A DNA stretch of 64,000 bases from contig OZ038379.1 of assembly GCA_964036045.1 (NCBI GenBank), forward strand, positions 77,760,216-77,824,215. The letters run 5' to 3'. The DNA is from Eutreptiella sp. 'Long Island Sound 2002'. Lineage: Eukaryota; Euglenozoa; Euglenophyceae; Eutreptiales; Eutreptiaceae. The stretch's first letter is position 1; every line of letters begins with the position of its first letter. Positions 51,468-61,115 of this stretch are shown piece after piece. A program made the translations under genes and the position numbers. Below the pieces are notes generated by a model. The model had not been told where the DNA came from and made no database searches. It saw nothing but the letters and a program-made list of their open reading frames with translations.

Positions 51468-52227
51468 TTAGGTCGGCCCGATTTACTAAATCTGCACTAT
51501 CTCGTCCTTCTCCTCCATCTCCTCTCCCGCCGCTGCGGCTTCCTCCGGGGGCTCCTCTCCCATTTCCGCATCGCTCTTCGGCGCCCCAGCGCTCTCTTCC
51601 TTGGCTGCCTCCGGCTCCTGCGGTGGATCCATTGGCGCGGTCGACTCCTCCTCCGGCTCCGTTTTGATTGGGTGCTGCAGAACACGGAACACGCGTGAAA
51701 CATGCAACCCACCTCTAGAGGCAATCCGAGAGGCACAAAAAAGGAAACGTGTGGAACGCGCAGAACGCGGAGAACACGGGGCTCGCATCCAGAGGCACAC
51801 CCGGAGGCTACACGCAAATCCCCTAGAACGCATAGTACTAATGTGCAACGCGCACCGGTGCACCTTCCGTGTGCGGGGCTCCCGTCTCCAGCCCCATCTC
51901 CGGCCTGCCTTGCTGCTCCCCAGACGGTGGCGGTGGTGGCGGACGCCCTTGCGGCATTGGCTGGGGTGGTGGGAGTATTGGCGCTGGTGGGTCCCCCGGC
52001 GGTAGCGGTGGCTGCAGCATTCCTTGCGGTGGAGGATACGTGGGTGGCGGCGGATAATCCGGGGGCCGGTACTTGTACGGGTCGGACCCATACGGGAGAC
52101 TCCCAGAGCTCGAAGGCATGTCCGGATCCGTCTTCATCGGCTGGTACTCGTACCGCGGCTCATACTCGTATCGCGGCTCATACGGATACCCATGCTGCTG
52201 CGGATACCCATACTCCTCCCAGGTTGT
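51468..52227 (-). CDS. E1 Tyr/Pro-rich and acidic exons
   Basis: Exon h (52227-51864) begins right after TTCTGCAG and reads TTWEEYGYPQQHGYPYEPRY, then Pro-rich low complexity ending GAPHTEG. Exon i (from 51674) reads HPIKTEPEEESTAP and an acidic Ala/Glu stretch to DEIVQI, then UAG (51486), UAA (51483), IGPT, UAA (51468), and stays open to a UGA at 51228. Its E2 counterpart (58157-57885) has the same start, Tyr/Gln-rich body and acidic end. Such sequence is expected to be disordered. Intron 51675-51863 separates the exons. Confidence 0.5.
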
Positions 52228-52405
52228 CTGCAGAACATGCACAACGCGCAAAACAGGTAAGACATGGGAAGGCAAATCCAGAGGCAGTCACAGAATCGAA
52301 CGTGCAGACCGCGTAGAACGCGTAGGACGCCCAAAGCATACAGGAGGCAACTCCAGAGGCAAGTGAAAAGACCCGTGCCACGACGTCCAGCACAGGAATG
52401 CACAC

Positions 52406-54551
52406 CCGCTGCCTCTTTGCATCCTTTGTTCTCACGAGTGTCCATGCCCCGGTGTCGGGGAGGTCGACACCTCTGTCCTCCGTTAAGGTGTAGGCCATGA
52501 GACCAGCCATGCGGACTGTGCCGGACAGCTTCTCCTGCACAGACCACGCAAAGCGCGTGCAACGACGGAAGGCAACCCCAGAGGCAACGAAGAGGCGAAA
52601 CGTCGGGAACACGTAGCACGCGCAGAACGCCGAAGACGCGCTACACGCTGCACTGGAGGCGTTACAGAGGGAACACGCAACACATGCAGTACACCTGCAA
52701 AGTGTCAGTGGGCATGTCGACAATGTCCTCCGCACCAAACGCACTCAGCTGGTCCATGGTGCGCCGTGGTCGGTATCCAGACGACAGGGGCTCCCCCTTC
52801 AATTTCGCCAACGGCAGGCCTGCAGCTGCGGGGTCACCAAATTCCGTAGGCCAGTCCGGGGCTCCGACACAGTTCGTGCACACCGACACCCCCTTGATCA
52901 ACCCGGTTGCGACTTGGCGGGGTGAGTTGCTGGGGTATCGCTCCTCAAAACAGTTCTCTAGCAGCGGCTGTGCTTTGTGCATTCTTCGTGCCACAGCGGA
53001 GGACCATCTACACACTGTACGCCCGCACGTCCGTCACTAGAAGCAGCGCCAGGCCCAATTCGCGGCGCGCTTGTGTTTCCTCGGCCAAACACACTTTGTA
53101 GTGTTGGCATACTCGTCCGAGTGACACTTCATATTCCGACTCCAGGGTGCGCTGCATGACCTGCACATCGTTGTCGTAGGCGGCCCCGGCTTGGTACTTC
53201 TCCCCTCGGGTTGCACCTGTGGGCATCGACCTGTGCGGTTCGCCTTCCCGTGCGTAACGCACATGCTTGGGCTTCTCCTCCACCTTCTTCTTGCCCTTGC
53301 TCTTCTTCTTGGGTGGACTCTTCGTCTTTTCCTTCTTATTCTTGGACAGCTCCTCCGGCTCTGGCCTTGCCTCTGGGTTTGCCTCTGGCTTCGCCTTGAC
53401 AGGGGTCCCCTTTGGTTGTGCGGCCATGCGGGCAACCTCCAGGTGGGTGCTGCGGGGGGCCCGTTGGGCGAGGGAGGGCTCGTCCTCGTCCTTCACACTG
53501 GCAGCATCACTGCCCTCCTCGTCCTCCTCCTCCTCCGTCTCCTCTGCCTCCTCCGGCTCCTCTTCCGACTCCTCTTCCGACTCGTCCTCATCCAAACTCT
53601 CCGTGGTTCCCTCATCTTGGATCCACGTCCACAGCCGGTCGCGCGGAATCTGTAGAACATGAAGAACAAGCAAGACACATGGAGACAACCCCAGAGGCAA
53701 TACCAAAGGAAGCGCGCAGAGCGCCGAGAACGCGCAAAACGCATAGCACACAATGAGAGGTAGCTCCAGAGGCAACGAAAAAGGGAACGGATAAAACACG
53801 CAGAACGCACAGAACACCTTTTTGTATTTCAAGAAGCCATCCTTCTTGTTGCGGACGTCTTGCACCACGTGTGCCGCATGTGGCTTGCCCTTCGGGGCCT
53901 TCACCTGTAATAAAAGGGTGCAAGAGGCGGTGGTGGACAACGGGCAGCGCAAAATAGTGCTCACATGAACCACAAACCCGTGAACGTGGTACACGTGATA
54001 CGTTGTGAGGTTCGTCAACGAAAATTCTTTGTCCTGCTTGTCCTTGGCCCCTTTCTTCTTCCGATTGACCGATCCGGCATGCCACCCCGCTGCGAGACAA
54101 GGGGGTGAGGAGGACAGCGGTGCAAGGCGAGAAGCGAGACGAAAACGGAGACACACACACATACTTGTGGCTTGTTTAATTTGAAAGACAACGAAGGCGT
54201 CGTGCTTCAGTTTCTCCGGATGCTTCCACTCTCCCAGCTTCCCACCCTTCTGCAACCATTGAGAATGTGTGGCGGGGTACAGGGGTGCAGGCATGGCTCC
54301 TGCACCATAAAAGCAAAGCGGCCTGTGAATGTTGGGACAAAAACATGCTGCAGAGCACGTAGCACGCGTAGAACGGCCCCAGAGGCAACGTCAGAAGCGA
54401 AAAACGACAACACACATAACACCCAACACACGTGGGCAATGTAGCACCAAGGCAAACGCATAGGCAGAAGGCAATTGTCGTTGGAATACGCACGTGTCAG
54501 TTCCATTGGGAACCAGTGCAGGTTTGTGGCAGAGTACACGGGTGAAAGCAT
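52406..54551 (-). CDS. E1 upstream multi-exon gene, first part
   Basis: Exons read on the minus strand: a from 54551 (MLSPVYSATNLHWFPMEL); b from 54294 (MPAPLYPATHSQWLQKGG, FQIKQATS) to 54165; c 54089-53965 (GWHAGSVNRKKKGAKDKQDK); d 53904-53818 (VKAPKGKPHAAHVVQDVRNK); e 53649 to about 53000, acidic then Lys-rich, ending MVLRCGTKN; f to 52695 (EERYPSNSPRQVATGLI ... FGAEDIVDM); g 52534-52406 (VRMAGLMAYTLTEDR ... TKDAKRQR). Introns all have GT...AG. Exons b-c, e-f and g align with E2 (FQIKQ, GTKN, EDLIDM, KRQR ends at the same splice donor). Function unknown; the charged middle could contact nucleic acid. A UAG at 53008 stands opposite CAG in E2. One frameshift at a T-run near 52960. Confidence 0.6.
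53650..53817 (-). other. E1 intron with TTGCCTCTGG and GCG motifs
   Basis: Donor GTGTTCTGTGCG after KYKK, acceptor CATGTTCTACAG, 168 nt. TTGCCTCTGG occurs twice (near 53764 and 53690) and GCGTTTTGCGCGTTC once. Sibling introns: 54603-54703, 52535-52694, 52228-52405 and 51675-51863. Introns 54090-54164 and 53905-53964 are shorter (75 and 60 nt) and lack the motifs. Confidence 0.65.
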
Positions 54552-54887
54552 GGCAAAAAAAAAAAATCGGGGGTGGTATGATAGGTGTGAAACGCTTAGC
54601 CCCTGCAGAACGCGTGGAACGCGTAGGAAGACTTCCAGAGGCAGACTCAGAGGCACCGGACCGAAACACGCAGGACGCGCAACACACGCAGCACGCGTAG
54701 CACCAAGACAGAGGCAGAGGCAGGAGGCAATTGTGCTTCTCTCCTCGAAAATGGTTGAATTGAGCTAAACGGATAGTTCCAATGCGTCGGGCACCCTCGA
54801 AAACCCCTCCGGAAGCACAAAACAATCATAAAAGCAAAAACGCGAGAAAATTTCGTGCTATGCGTTCTACGTGTGGTAGCCAAAGGA

Positions 54888-54891
54888 ATAT
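54888..54891. other. ATAT target-site duplication, right of E1
   Basis: Matches 50102-50105; the array continues at 54892 with TTTTCTCGACACTTGGCC. Confidence 0.8.
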
Positions 54892-55745
54892 TTTCTCGAC
54901 ACTTGGCCAGGGCGTTGCATATCTCGTTGTTTGGGCTTGTCACCAGGTAGAACACAGGTTTCCACAATTTCCATACTCCTTCCTGCATGGCACATCGAAA
55001 CTGTTACAACTCTTTGTCTCCATTGCAATGAGCTATGCACCAAAGTGCATAATCAACCCACCCAATTTTGCTTGTTTTCGGCGGCCCCGCCTTTTTGACA
55101 GCCGCGAACGAGAGCTCCTTTAGGCCAACGTATGTGCCAGCTTCAATCTCGGATTCTATTATGTACAAATGTCATATACCAACAATAGGGTTGGAGACAA
55201 AGGCATCACCTATGACTACCATTATTCTCGAATTACGCATCGAAGCGATCTTTGGGACGCTCGGACACAAATTTAATCCATAGACATGCAAAAGGGCACC
55301 AAGCACACCCAAGGTGTATGTCAATGCATAAGTCGACATTGGGGAACATTTCAAATGGAAGCACGGCACCAAGAGCATGAACTAGACCGAACAGCAACTT
55401 TGGAAATCTTGAATACACTCACTAAATGTTGTATTGCATTACTCTCACCGGGCATGTACTGATCACCATACCATTTCTTTCGATGTAGACACATTAGGTG
55501 CAACGATAGGATGTGGCAGTGCTTGTCCGAAAAACTTTCCCATTCGGATAATGTCCACAATGTGCATCGTCGCAATGAGCCCCAAGGGGGCCAACTGTCG
55601 TTTCATAGTTTATGGTGAGGTATTACATCAGTATAAAATAGCAGGATAGTGTTTGTCAGGTATCGATTGTCAACATGCCACAATTCTCGTTGGATGAACA
55701 AACGTATTGTCTGGATGTAGAAATGCATATCTCCAACCCGTTTCC
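54892..55745 (-). repeat. Array unit continuing after E1
   Basis: Resumes the unit interrupted at 50101 and contains one further unit in the array orientation up to CTCCAACCCGTTTCC. The minus-strand frames show the usual FPKLLFG and KKWYGDQYM sequence. Confidence 0.85.
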
Positions 55746-56302
55746 AAAGTGGTGATCGGTACATGCCCGGTGAGAGTAATGCAATACAACATTTAGTGAG
55801 TGTATTCAACATTTCCAAAGTTGCTGTTCGGCTTCGTTCATGCTCTTGGTGCCATGCTAGCATTTGCAATGTTCCCCAATGCTGACTTATGCATTGACAT
55901 ACACCTTGGGTCTGCTTGGTGCCCTTTTGCATGTGTCTATGGATTAAATTTGTGTTGGAGCGTCCTAAAGATCGCTTCCATGCGTAATTGGAGAATAATG
56001 GTAGTCATAGGTGATGCCTTTGTCTCCAACCCTATTGTTGGTATATGACGTTTGTACATAATAGAATCCGAGTTTGAGGCTTGCACGTGCTTTGGCCTAA
56101 AGGAGCTCGTGTTCGCGGCTGTCAAAAAGGCGGGGCTGCTCGAAACAAGCAAAATTGGGTGGGTTGATTATGCACTTTGGTGCATAGGTCATTGCAATGG
56201 AGACAAAGACTTGTAACGGTTTTGATGTGCAATGCAGGAAGGAGTATGGAAATCGTGGAAACCTCTACGTGGTGACAGGCACAAACAACGAGATCTCCAA
56301 CG
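55746..56302 (+). repeat. Inverted array segment
   Basis: From AAAGTGGTGATCGGTACATG (55746) to ACGAGATCTCCAACG (56302) the array sequence is in reverse orientation, so the protein-like frame is on the plus strand here (55800-56048 reads FPKLLFGFVHALGAMLAFAM). The left junction joins GTTTCC to AAAGTGG. Confidence 0.85.
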
Positions 56303-56579
56303 TTTTGGCCAGAGCGTTGGAGATCTCGTTGTTTGTGCCCGTCACCAAGTAGAACAGAGGGCTCCACAATTTCCATACTCCTTCCTGCATGGCACATCAA
56401 AACTGCTACAAATCTTTGTCTCCATTGCAATGAGCTATGCACCAAAGTGCATAATCAACCCACCCGATTTTGCTTGTTTTGGGCAGCCCCGCCTTTTTGA
56501 CAGCCGCGAACACGAGTTCCTTTAGGCCAACGTACGTGCCAGCTTCAACCTCGGATTCTATTATGTACAAATGTCATAT
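56043..56579. repeat. Near-perfect palindrome, arms ~260 bp
   Basis: Arm 56043-56302 and arm 56315-56579 are reverse complements, apart from small differences such as a 5-base length change near 56365, around a 12-base spacer TTTTGGCCAGAG. The outer end of the right arm is exactly where E2 is inserted. Confidence 0.85.
56576..56579. other. ATAT target-site duplication, left of E2
   Basis: ATAT in AATGTCATAT, repeated at 61116-61119. Removing E2 and one ATAT restores GTCATATACCAA, the sequence of uninterrupted units. Confidence 0.85.
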
Positions 56580-56846
56580 TCCTTTGGCTACAGAGCCGCC
56601 ATTCACGACCAGAGCCACGGAAAATGTCCTGTGTGTCCCCGGCAAACAAGCCTAAACAGTCCGAGACATGTAGGACGCACATGACGCGCACGACGTTGGG
56701 GGCCAAATGCGGTGTGGCTCCGGGGACATGTTGAGAGCCACCAATCCAGAACGCGCAGGACGCGCCCGACACTGATGTGCAGATGCACCATGGGTTTCGT
56801 GTGTGTGCTTGTTCGTGTGGGGTGGGTGGGTGGATGGGCCGCGTCC

Positions 56847-57882
56847 TCACAGTTGGGTATCCAGCCTACGCGGTTGTCCCACCAGGGTTCGCACTGGTCC
56901 CATGGGTAGGGATAGCAGAAGCTCCGCCCCCACGTCCGTCTCGTCATAGGCCATGACCTACTCCACATCATGGGCGGGCCCAAAGCACGTGATGTGCATG
57001 GCCGTGCCACATGCCGCGCACACCCAATGCGTTGGGCCCTCACCGCAATAGGTGCAGAGCTTCCGCTGCGTGTGCCGGACCAGTGCGTGTACCACGCTAT
57101 CCGGGCGGGCCACGGGCTCCTCGGGCTGCGCAAAGTACCGCCGCTTGAGGATGTCCCACTAGAAATCCCACATGGTGGTCTTCTCGTCCACCAACCCCAA
57201 CGCCTTGCATGTTGCAAAGGCATTCCCGGCCGCGTACCGCAACATGAAGGCACGCACGGCGTGGCTCCATGTCATTTGGCGCCCCATTTGGCGCATTTGC
57301 AGCGGCATTTGGTCTGCCCCGTCCACGGCACGGGAGACCTCGCAGTACTTGGCCACCACGGCGGGGAGGTTGTTGCCCCTCCGATCCCGTGCGGGATCGT
57401 CGAGCCCATACCAAACAATTGGTAAAGAAGGGGGCGATTTTCGGGAGCTTGTGCCCAACCTTCGGGCTCTTGTAGACGCACAGCTCGTAGGTGCCGTCCA
57501 AAATTGCCAGTGAACAATCGCCCTCTTGGGTCGACTACTTGGCCTTTGTTAGGCCGGCATCCCGCTTGTCCTTGTTGATGAGCATCAAAAAAGGGGTCCC
57601 ACGGGCCGAGAGGTCCTGTGCCATGGCATGGCTTCCGAAGAAGCTATCGGCCACGAACACGGTCCCAGGTGGGATGAGTCGTGACCACAGCCCCACGATG
57701 CGCTTCGCATCGAAGTTCCCCGCACACGACCCAAACCGCCGGACTCCCCCACCACGGCCGGTGTGGAGGTAGACGTCCACAACGTACCCCCCCGTGTTGT
57801 CGGCAAGGACGTATAACTTTATACCGGTGGCATGGGGCTTGCGGGCGATGTATTGCCGTAGCCCCATGCACTGGCCACCGGT
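56847..57882 (-). pseudogene. piggyBac-family transposase, catalytic and zinc regions
   Basis: Minus strand from 57867: GLRQYIARKPHATGIKLYVL and DNTGGYVVDVYLHTGRGG (the KPxKxGIK and GY...YxG strands), GTVFVADSFFGS (second catalytic Asp, 57646-57648), GTPFLMLINKDKRD, UAG (57535), DCSLAILDGTYELCVYKSP, a frame change near 57420, then NLPAVVAKYCEVSRAVDGAD (third catalytic Asp region, 57321-57323), TWSHAVRAFMLRYAAGNAFA, UAG (57159), and a C-terminal zinc domain CTYCGEGPTHWVCAACGTAM-HITCF (57040-56990). UAG again at 56958. The first catalytic Asp segment is missing upstream of GLRQY. The domain order and spacing are diagnostic of piggyBac (DDE_Tnp_1_7). Confidence 0.8.
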
Positions 57883-57884
57883 TT

Positions 57885-58157
57885 AGCCTCCGGCTCGGGC
57901 GCGCCCCCGGACGGCTCCGCCTCCTCCTCCTCCTTCTTGAGCGGGAAATCGATTTCCCCCCCCCTCGTCAACCTCCGGTGCGGGAGGGATACCAGGGGGG
58001 GCTGGGGGGCGGCTCCTCTTGGTGAGACTCGTACCCTTGGTACACGAGTTGCGCTGGGTACTTGGCATACACCGGCTGCTGCCCGTAGTACTGGTAGGAC
58101 TGGCCGTAGTAGTCGTACGGCTCGGGCTGGGGCTGGGGCTGCGGGTAGAACGCTGTC
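57885..58157 (-). CDS. E2 Tyr/Gln/Pro-rich exon
   Basis: Starts after CGCGTAG in phase with KRQR: TAFYPQPQPQPEPYDYYGQS, YQYYGQQPVYAKYPAQLVYQ, then SHQEEPPPSPP. At a C7 run (about 58005) the frame shifts by one, then continues Gly/Ala-rich to a UAA (57883) and directly into the transposase frame. Counterpart of E1 exon h. Probably disordered. Confidence 0.5.
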
Positions 58158-58350
58158 TACGCGGTCTGTAGAATAGGAGTCCACACGTATGACGCGTAGA
58201 ATGCGTGCAGCACTGATGAGGGGCGCAAGGCACAGGAGCAGAGACAACACGCATGACGCGCAGAGCGCGTGCAGCAGTGACGCGAGGCGCCGGGGATGGC
58301 TGTAGAGCCCACGCGTACGACATGCAGAGCGCGTTCAGTAGTGACATACC

Positions 58351-60514
58351 CTCTGGCGCTTCAAAGTCATGTAGTCGTCATAGTCGTTGCTGCTCATCAG
58401 CCTCCAGTTCTTGCCTAGATATGCAAGGGTCTCATCGTCGGCCCCATCCCGCGTCAACATGTAGCGGAGCGACCCGGCCGCCTTCAGGGTCCGTTCATAT
58501 TTGTCGGCCATCTTCTCGAACGACATGTCGATGAGGTCTTCCCCGCGGAACCCACTCCACGTATCCATATCCCCATACCTCCTCTTGTCGCCGCTCGTGC
58601 CCAACGCCTCCCGCGCCGCCCAAGCACTCAGGGCACCGGACGACACGCCTTCCGTTTTGACGCTGCCGACATCTTGCCCTTTCGTGTACGGCGCCGCCAT
58701 GTCACAACCCATTGTGCACCGCGACAGGGCCCGCAACAACGAGGCGGCCGCCTTTGCCGGTTGGCTGGTGGGGAACTGCGGCTTGAAGTACTCGTGGGCC
58801 TGGCTTGCACTGGAACAATTCTTTGTTCCGCACCCCAGCACGGCCTGGATGGTACGTGGAGCCGCGGTCGACGACCTGGTGACCGCCATCGCCAAATAGT
58901 GCCGATCTACAAAAAAAGGGGTCAACTGCAGTGCAGGCGCGACGCGTGGAACGTTGCCAAGGCGCCACGGACACAAGTGAAGACAACACACAAAACGCAC
59001 AAAACACGCGCGATGAAGATCAAGGCGGCCAGGGACATGTCGAGAGACAGCACGAATGACAAGCAGAGCGTACACACCTTTTGGAGGGTGGTCCTTCTTC
59101 TTACAACACTCCTTTTAATGGTGTACCGGTTGTCCCACATTGCTTTCGTACTCCTGCAGGAAACCCTCGAGGATTTGGAGACTTCGCTGGTGGGCATCGC
59201 TGCTCTTATGCTTCTCTTGGCGGGTTGCCTTGGTAGGCAACTTACGCAGGAGCTGCCCGGAGGTCTCCACGAAAAATTGCGGCTTTTTCAGCCGCGCGAC
59301 CACTTGCTCTGATTTGACAATGCGAACTGCACTTTTGGTCTTTGCCAACTTGCTTGGCTCGTCCTGCTCGGTGTCACCGTTGTTGCTGCTGCTGCTGCTG
59401 ACGCTGGTGCTGGTGCTGCTGCTGCCGCTGCTGCTGGGCTCGCTGCCCGACGCTGACCTTCCCTTGCCTCTGTCGGGGGACATGGGGTCATCCCTCTCCA
59501 ACAACGTTGACCTCACCTGCCTCGCCATCCCGGTCCCCGCCGCTGTCATCTTGGCCACCTCTGCCTTCGCCGACGCCACCCTGGCTCGCTTTTTGCCGAC
59601 GAGGACAATGTCAACATCCTCCTCATCCTCTTCTTCTTCGTCTTCGTCCCCTTCCTCCGCCGCTTCCTCCTATTTTTTCGCTGGAGTTTGGCCCCTCATC
59701 TTCTTTTCCTTTCCCTCCTTCTTCTTCTTCTTTGTCTGCTCCTTCTCCTTCTGCTTCTCCTTTTGCTTCTTTGACTTCTCTTCCTTTCTTCGAATTCTTC
59801 TCCACCTGTGGACACGGGTACAGGAGGTGCAGGACGCGCACGACGCGCCCGACGCTTCCCTGTCCCTAGGGACAGTGGGGGAGCCTGAAACTCTGGAGGC
59901 GCATAGCAGGCACGACAATCAAACAGGCCCCAAGGACAGAGACAGAGCCAACGCACACGACGCGCAGAACGCGCCCACACCTCAACTGGGACGAATCCCC
60001 AGAAACAACCACTCTTGATCTTGTTGATTGCCACGGCGAAATTTCCTTGGCTCCTTTGGTTCTCGATACGCCTTTCTTTGGCACCGGTCTTCTTGTTCTC
60101 GCGGGTGTGTATTTGGCAGCTGATGGCCTGCGACAGGTAGAGGCCGTCCACGACTTCCTTTGTCTTGGGGTCTTTGATCTCCTTGACCGCTTGCACCCAG
60201 CCCACGTGGTACCCACCGGTCTGCTGCTTTATTTGAAATATCACCGCGGCGGTGCCAGGCTCGACGTAGGCTGCCGACATTGGGTCGCATGGCTCCAAGT
60301 GTGACCCAGCGACTTGGTATGATGACGGGTAGAGCGGCAGCGCCATGCCTGGACACAAGGAACAGTGCAATGGAGAACATGCAGGACATGCGGAACGAAT
60401 AACGGATTGCACGGACACGTGCAAAGACAGCACGCAGGACGCGCGAGACACATAGGACACACCGATGCTCGTATTTCTCTGCTTTTTCAAAATCCAACCG
60501 CCAGTCACTTTTTG
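58351..60514 (-). CDS. E2 upstream multi-exon gene
   Basis: Exons on the minus strand: MTGGWILKKQRNTSI to 60463; 60348-59981 (MALPLYPSSYQVAGSHLEPC, FQIKQQTGGYHVGWVQ, TKEVVDGLYLSQAISCQIHT); 59805-59078, Lys-rich, UAG (59670), acidic run, Ser-rich middle, ILEGFLQEYESNVGQPVHH, UAA (59115), then to donor GTGTGT; 58913-58350 (DRHYLAMAVTRSS, VLGCGTKN, FRGEDLIDMSFEKMADKYER, DYDDYMTLKRQR). The last exon starts in phase after TTTTTTTGTAG only if the previous exon is read through its UAA. Homologous to the E1 gene throughout. The exon-2 block has the look of a compact beta-rich domain. Function unknown; it would be part of, or travel with, the transposase. Confidence 0.6.
59806..59980 (-). other. E2 intron with GCGC blocks
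   Basis: Between ...FVPVE and the Lys-rich exon, about 175 nt, acceptor CCGTGTCCACAG. It contains GGCGCGTTCTGCGCGTCGTG and GGGCGCGTCGTGCGCGTCCTG. Related introns: 60349-60462, 58914-59077 and 58158-58349. They share the GCG-type blocks with E1 introns but lack the TTGCCTCTGG box. Confidence 0.55.
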
Positions 60515-61115
60515 TGTCTAAAAAAGGCTACGGAAGGCGATGACAAGAATGCACTGTTTAGGCGCCTCGTGGTGTGGCCTGCGTGGCCGTGGGTGCAACT
60601 TGTGGTCTATGGGAGAACGTGTGGCCCTGGTATTGCCTTGTGGACTACTTGTGTGCTACGGGACTGCGGCCTACACAACGTCACTGGCACTTCGGTGTCG
60701 CTGTTAAACAGGGAACATACCTGCCGGTGGCTACCGGGCCCTGCAGGGCTTACCAACAGCCCTCAGGTCTCGGGGGAGCCAAACCCCCTCCGTGTTCCCG
60801 GACCCTGTCCCTAAAACAAAACCCTGCAAAACAAGCAGAACGCGCCCGACGAGCAACGGTCCCAGGGATAACCTGAGAGCCAAAAAAAAAGACGTTCGCC
60901 ACGCGTGCAAGGCACCATGGGGGGGAAAGGGGGACACCAGGGACACACAGAACGCCAGAGCCAAGTTCCAACAGTGGCTCTGACCTTAAAAACCCCGAAA
61001 CCGCACAAAAACAACCCCAGAAATGGATTCGGCAACCCCAAAAACCCCCAGAGCCAACACTTCCCCACGGGGGACACGGGGGACGCGCGACGGCCCGAGA
61101 GCCGTAGACAAAGGA

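Larger units (their letters stand above)
50106..54887 (-). mobile_element. E1: piggyBac-like element, 4782 bp
   Basis: Terminal inverted repeats TCCTTTGGCTACCA (50106-50119) and its reverse complement (54874-54887), 14 of 14 matching, flanked by ATAT on both sides. It interrupts a unit of the tandem array. It carries, on the minus strand, a multi-exon region homologous to E2 and an exon resembling the N-terminal region of piggyBac-family transposases. The DDE catalytic region found in E2 is not present. The 4 bp palindromic target duplication fits piggyBac family mechanism (canonical target TTAA), but here it is ATAT. E1 is probably nonautonomous. Confidence 0.8.
56580..61115 (-). mobile_element. 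E2: piggyBac-like element, 4536 bp
   Basis: Left end TCCTTTGGCTAC (56580-56591); right end reads TCCTTTGTCTAC on the other strand (61104-61115), 11 of 12 matching. Flanked by ATAT. On the minus strand it encodes the upstream region shared with E1 and then the middle and C-terminal parts of a piggyBac-family transposase. It is in the same orientation as E1. The transposase lacks its N-terminal half and the first catalytic Asp, so it should be inactive. Confidence 0.85.

Noticed and set aside
51120-51698. 192-codon plus-strand frame in E1
   Set aside because: Overlaps the better supported minus-strand acidic exon and an intron; no motif.
53191-53655. Plus-strand Leu/Ser-rich frames opposite the charged exon of E1
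   Set aside because: Shadow of GAG/AAG-rich codons on the other strand.
56306-56340. Palindrome centre as a terminator or regulatory hairpin
   Set aside because: It is the axis of a 260 bp inverted duplication of array sequence, so no local regulatory role is needed.
59140-60018. 292-codon plus-strand frame in E2
   Set aside because: Shadow of the Ser/Lys/Glu-rich exon on the minus strand, and it runs across an intron.
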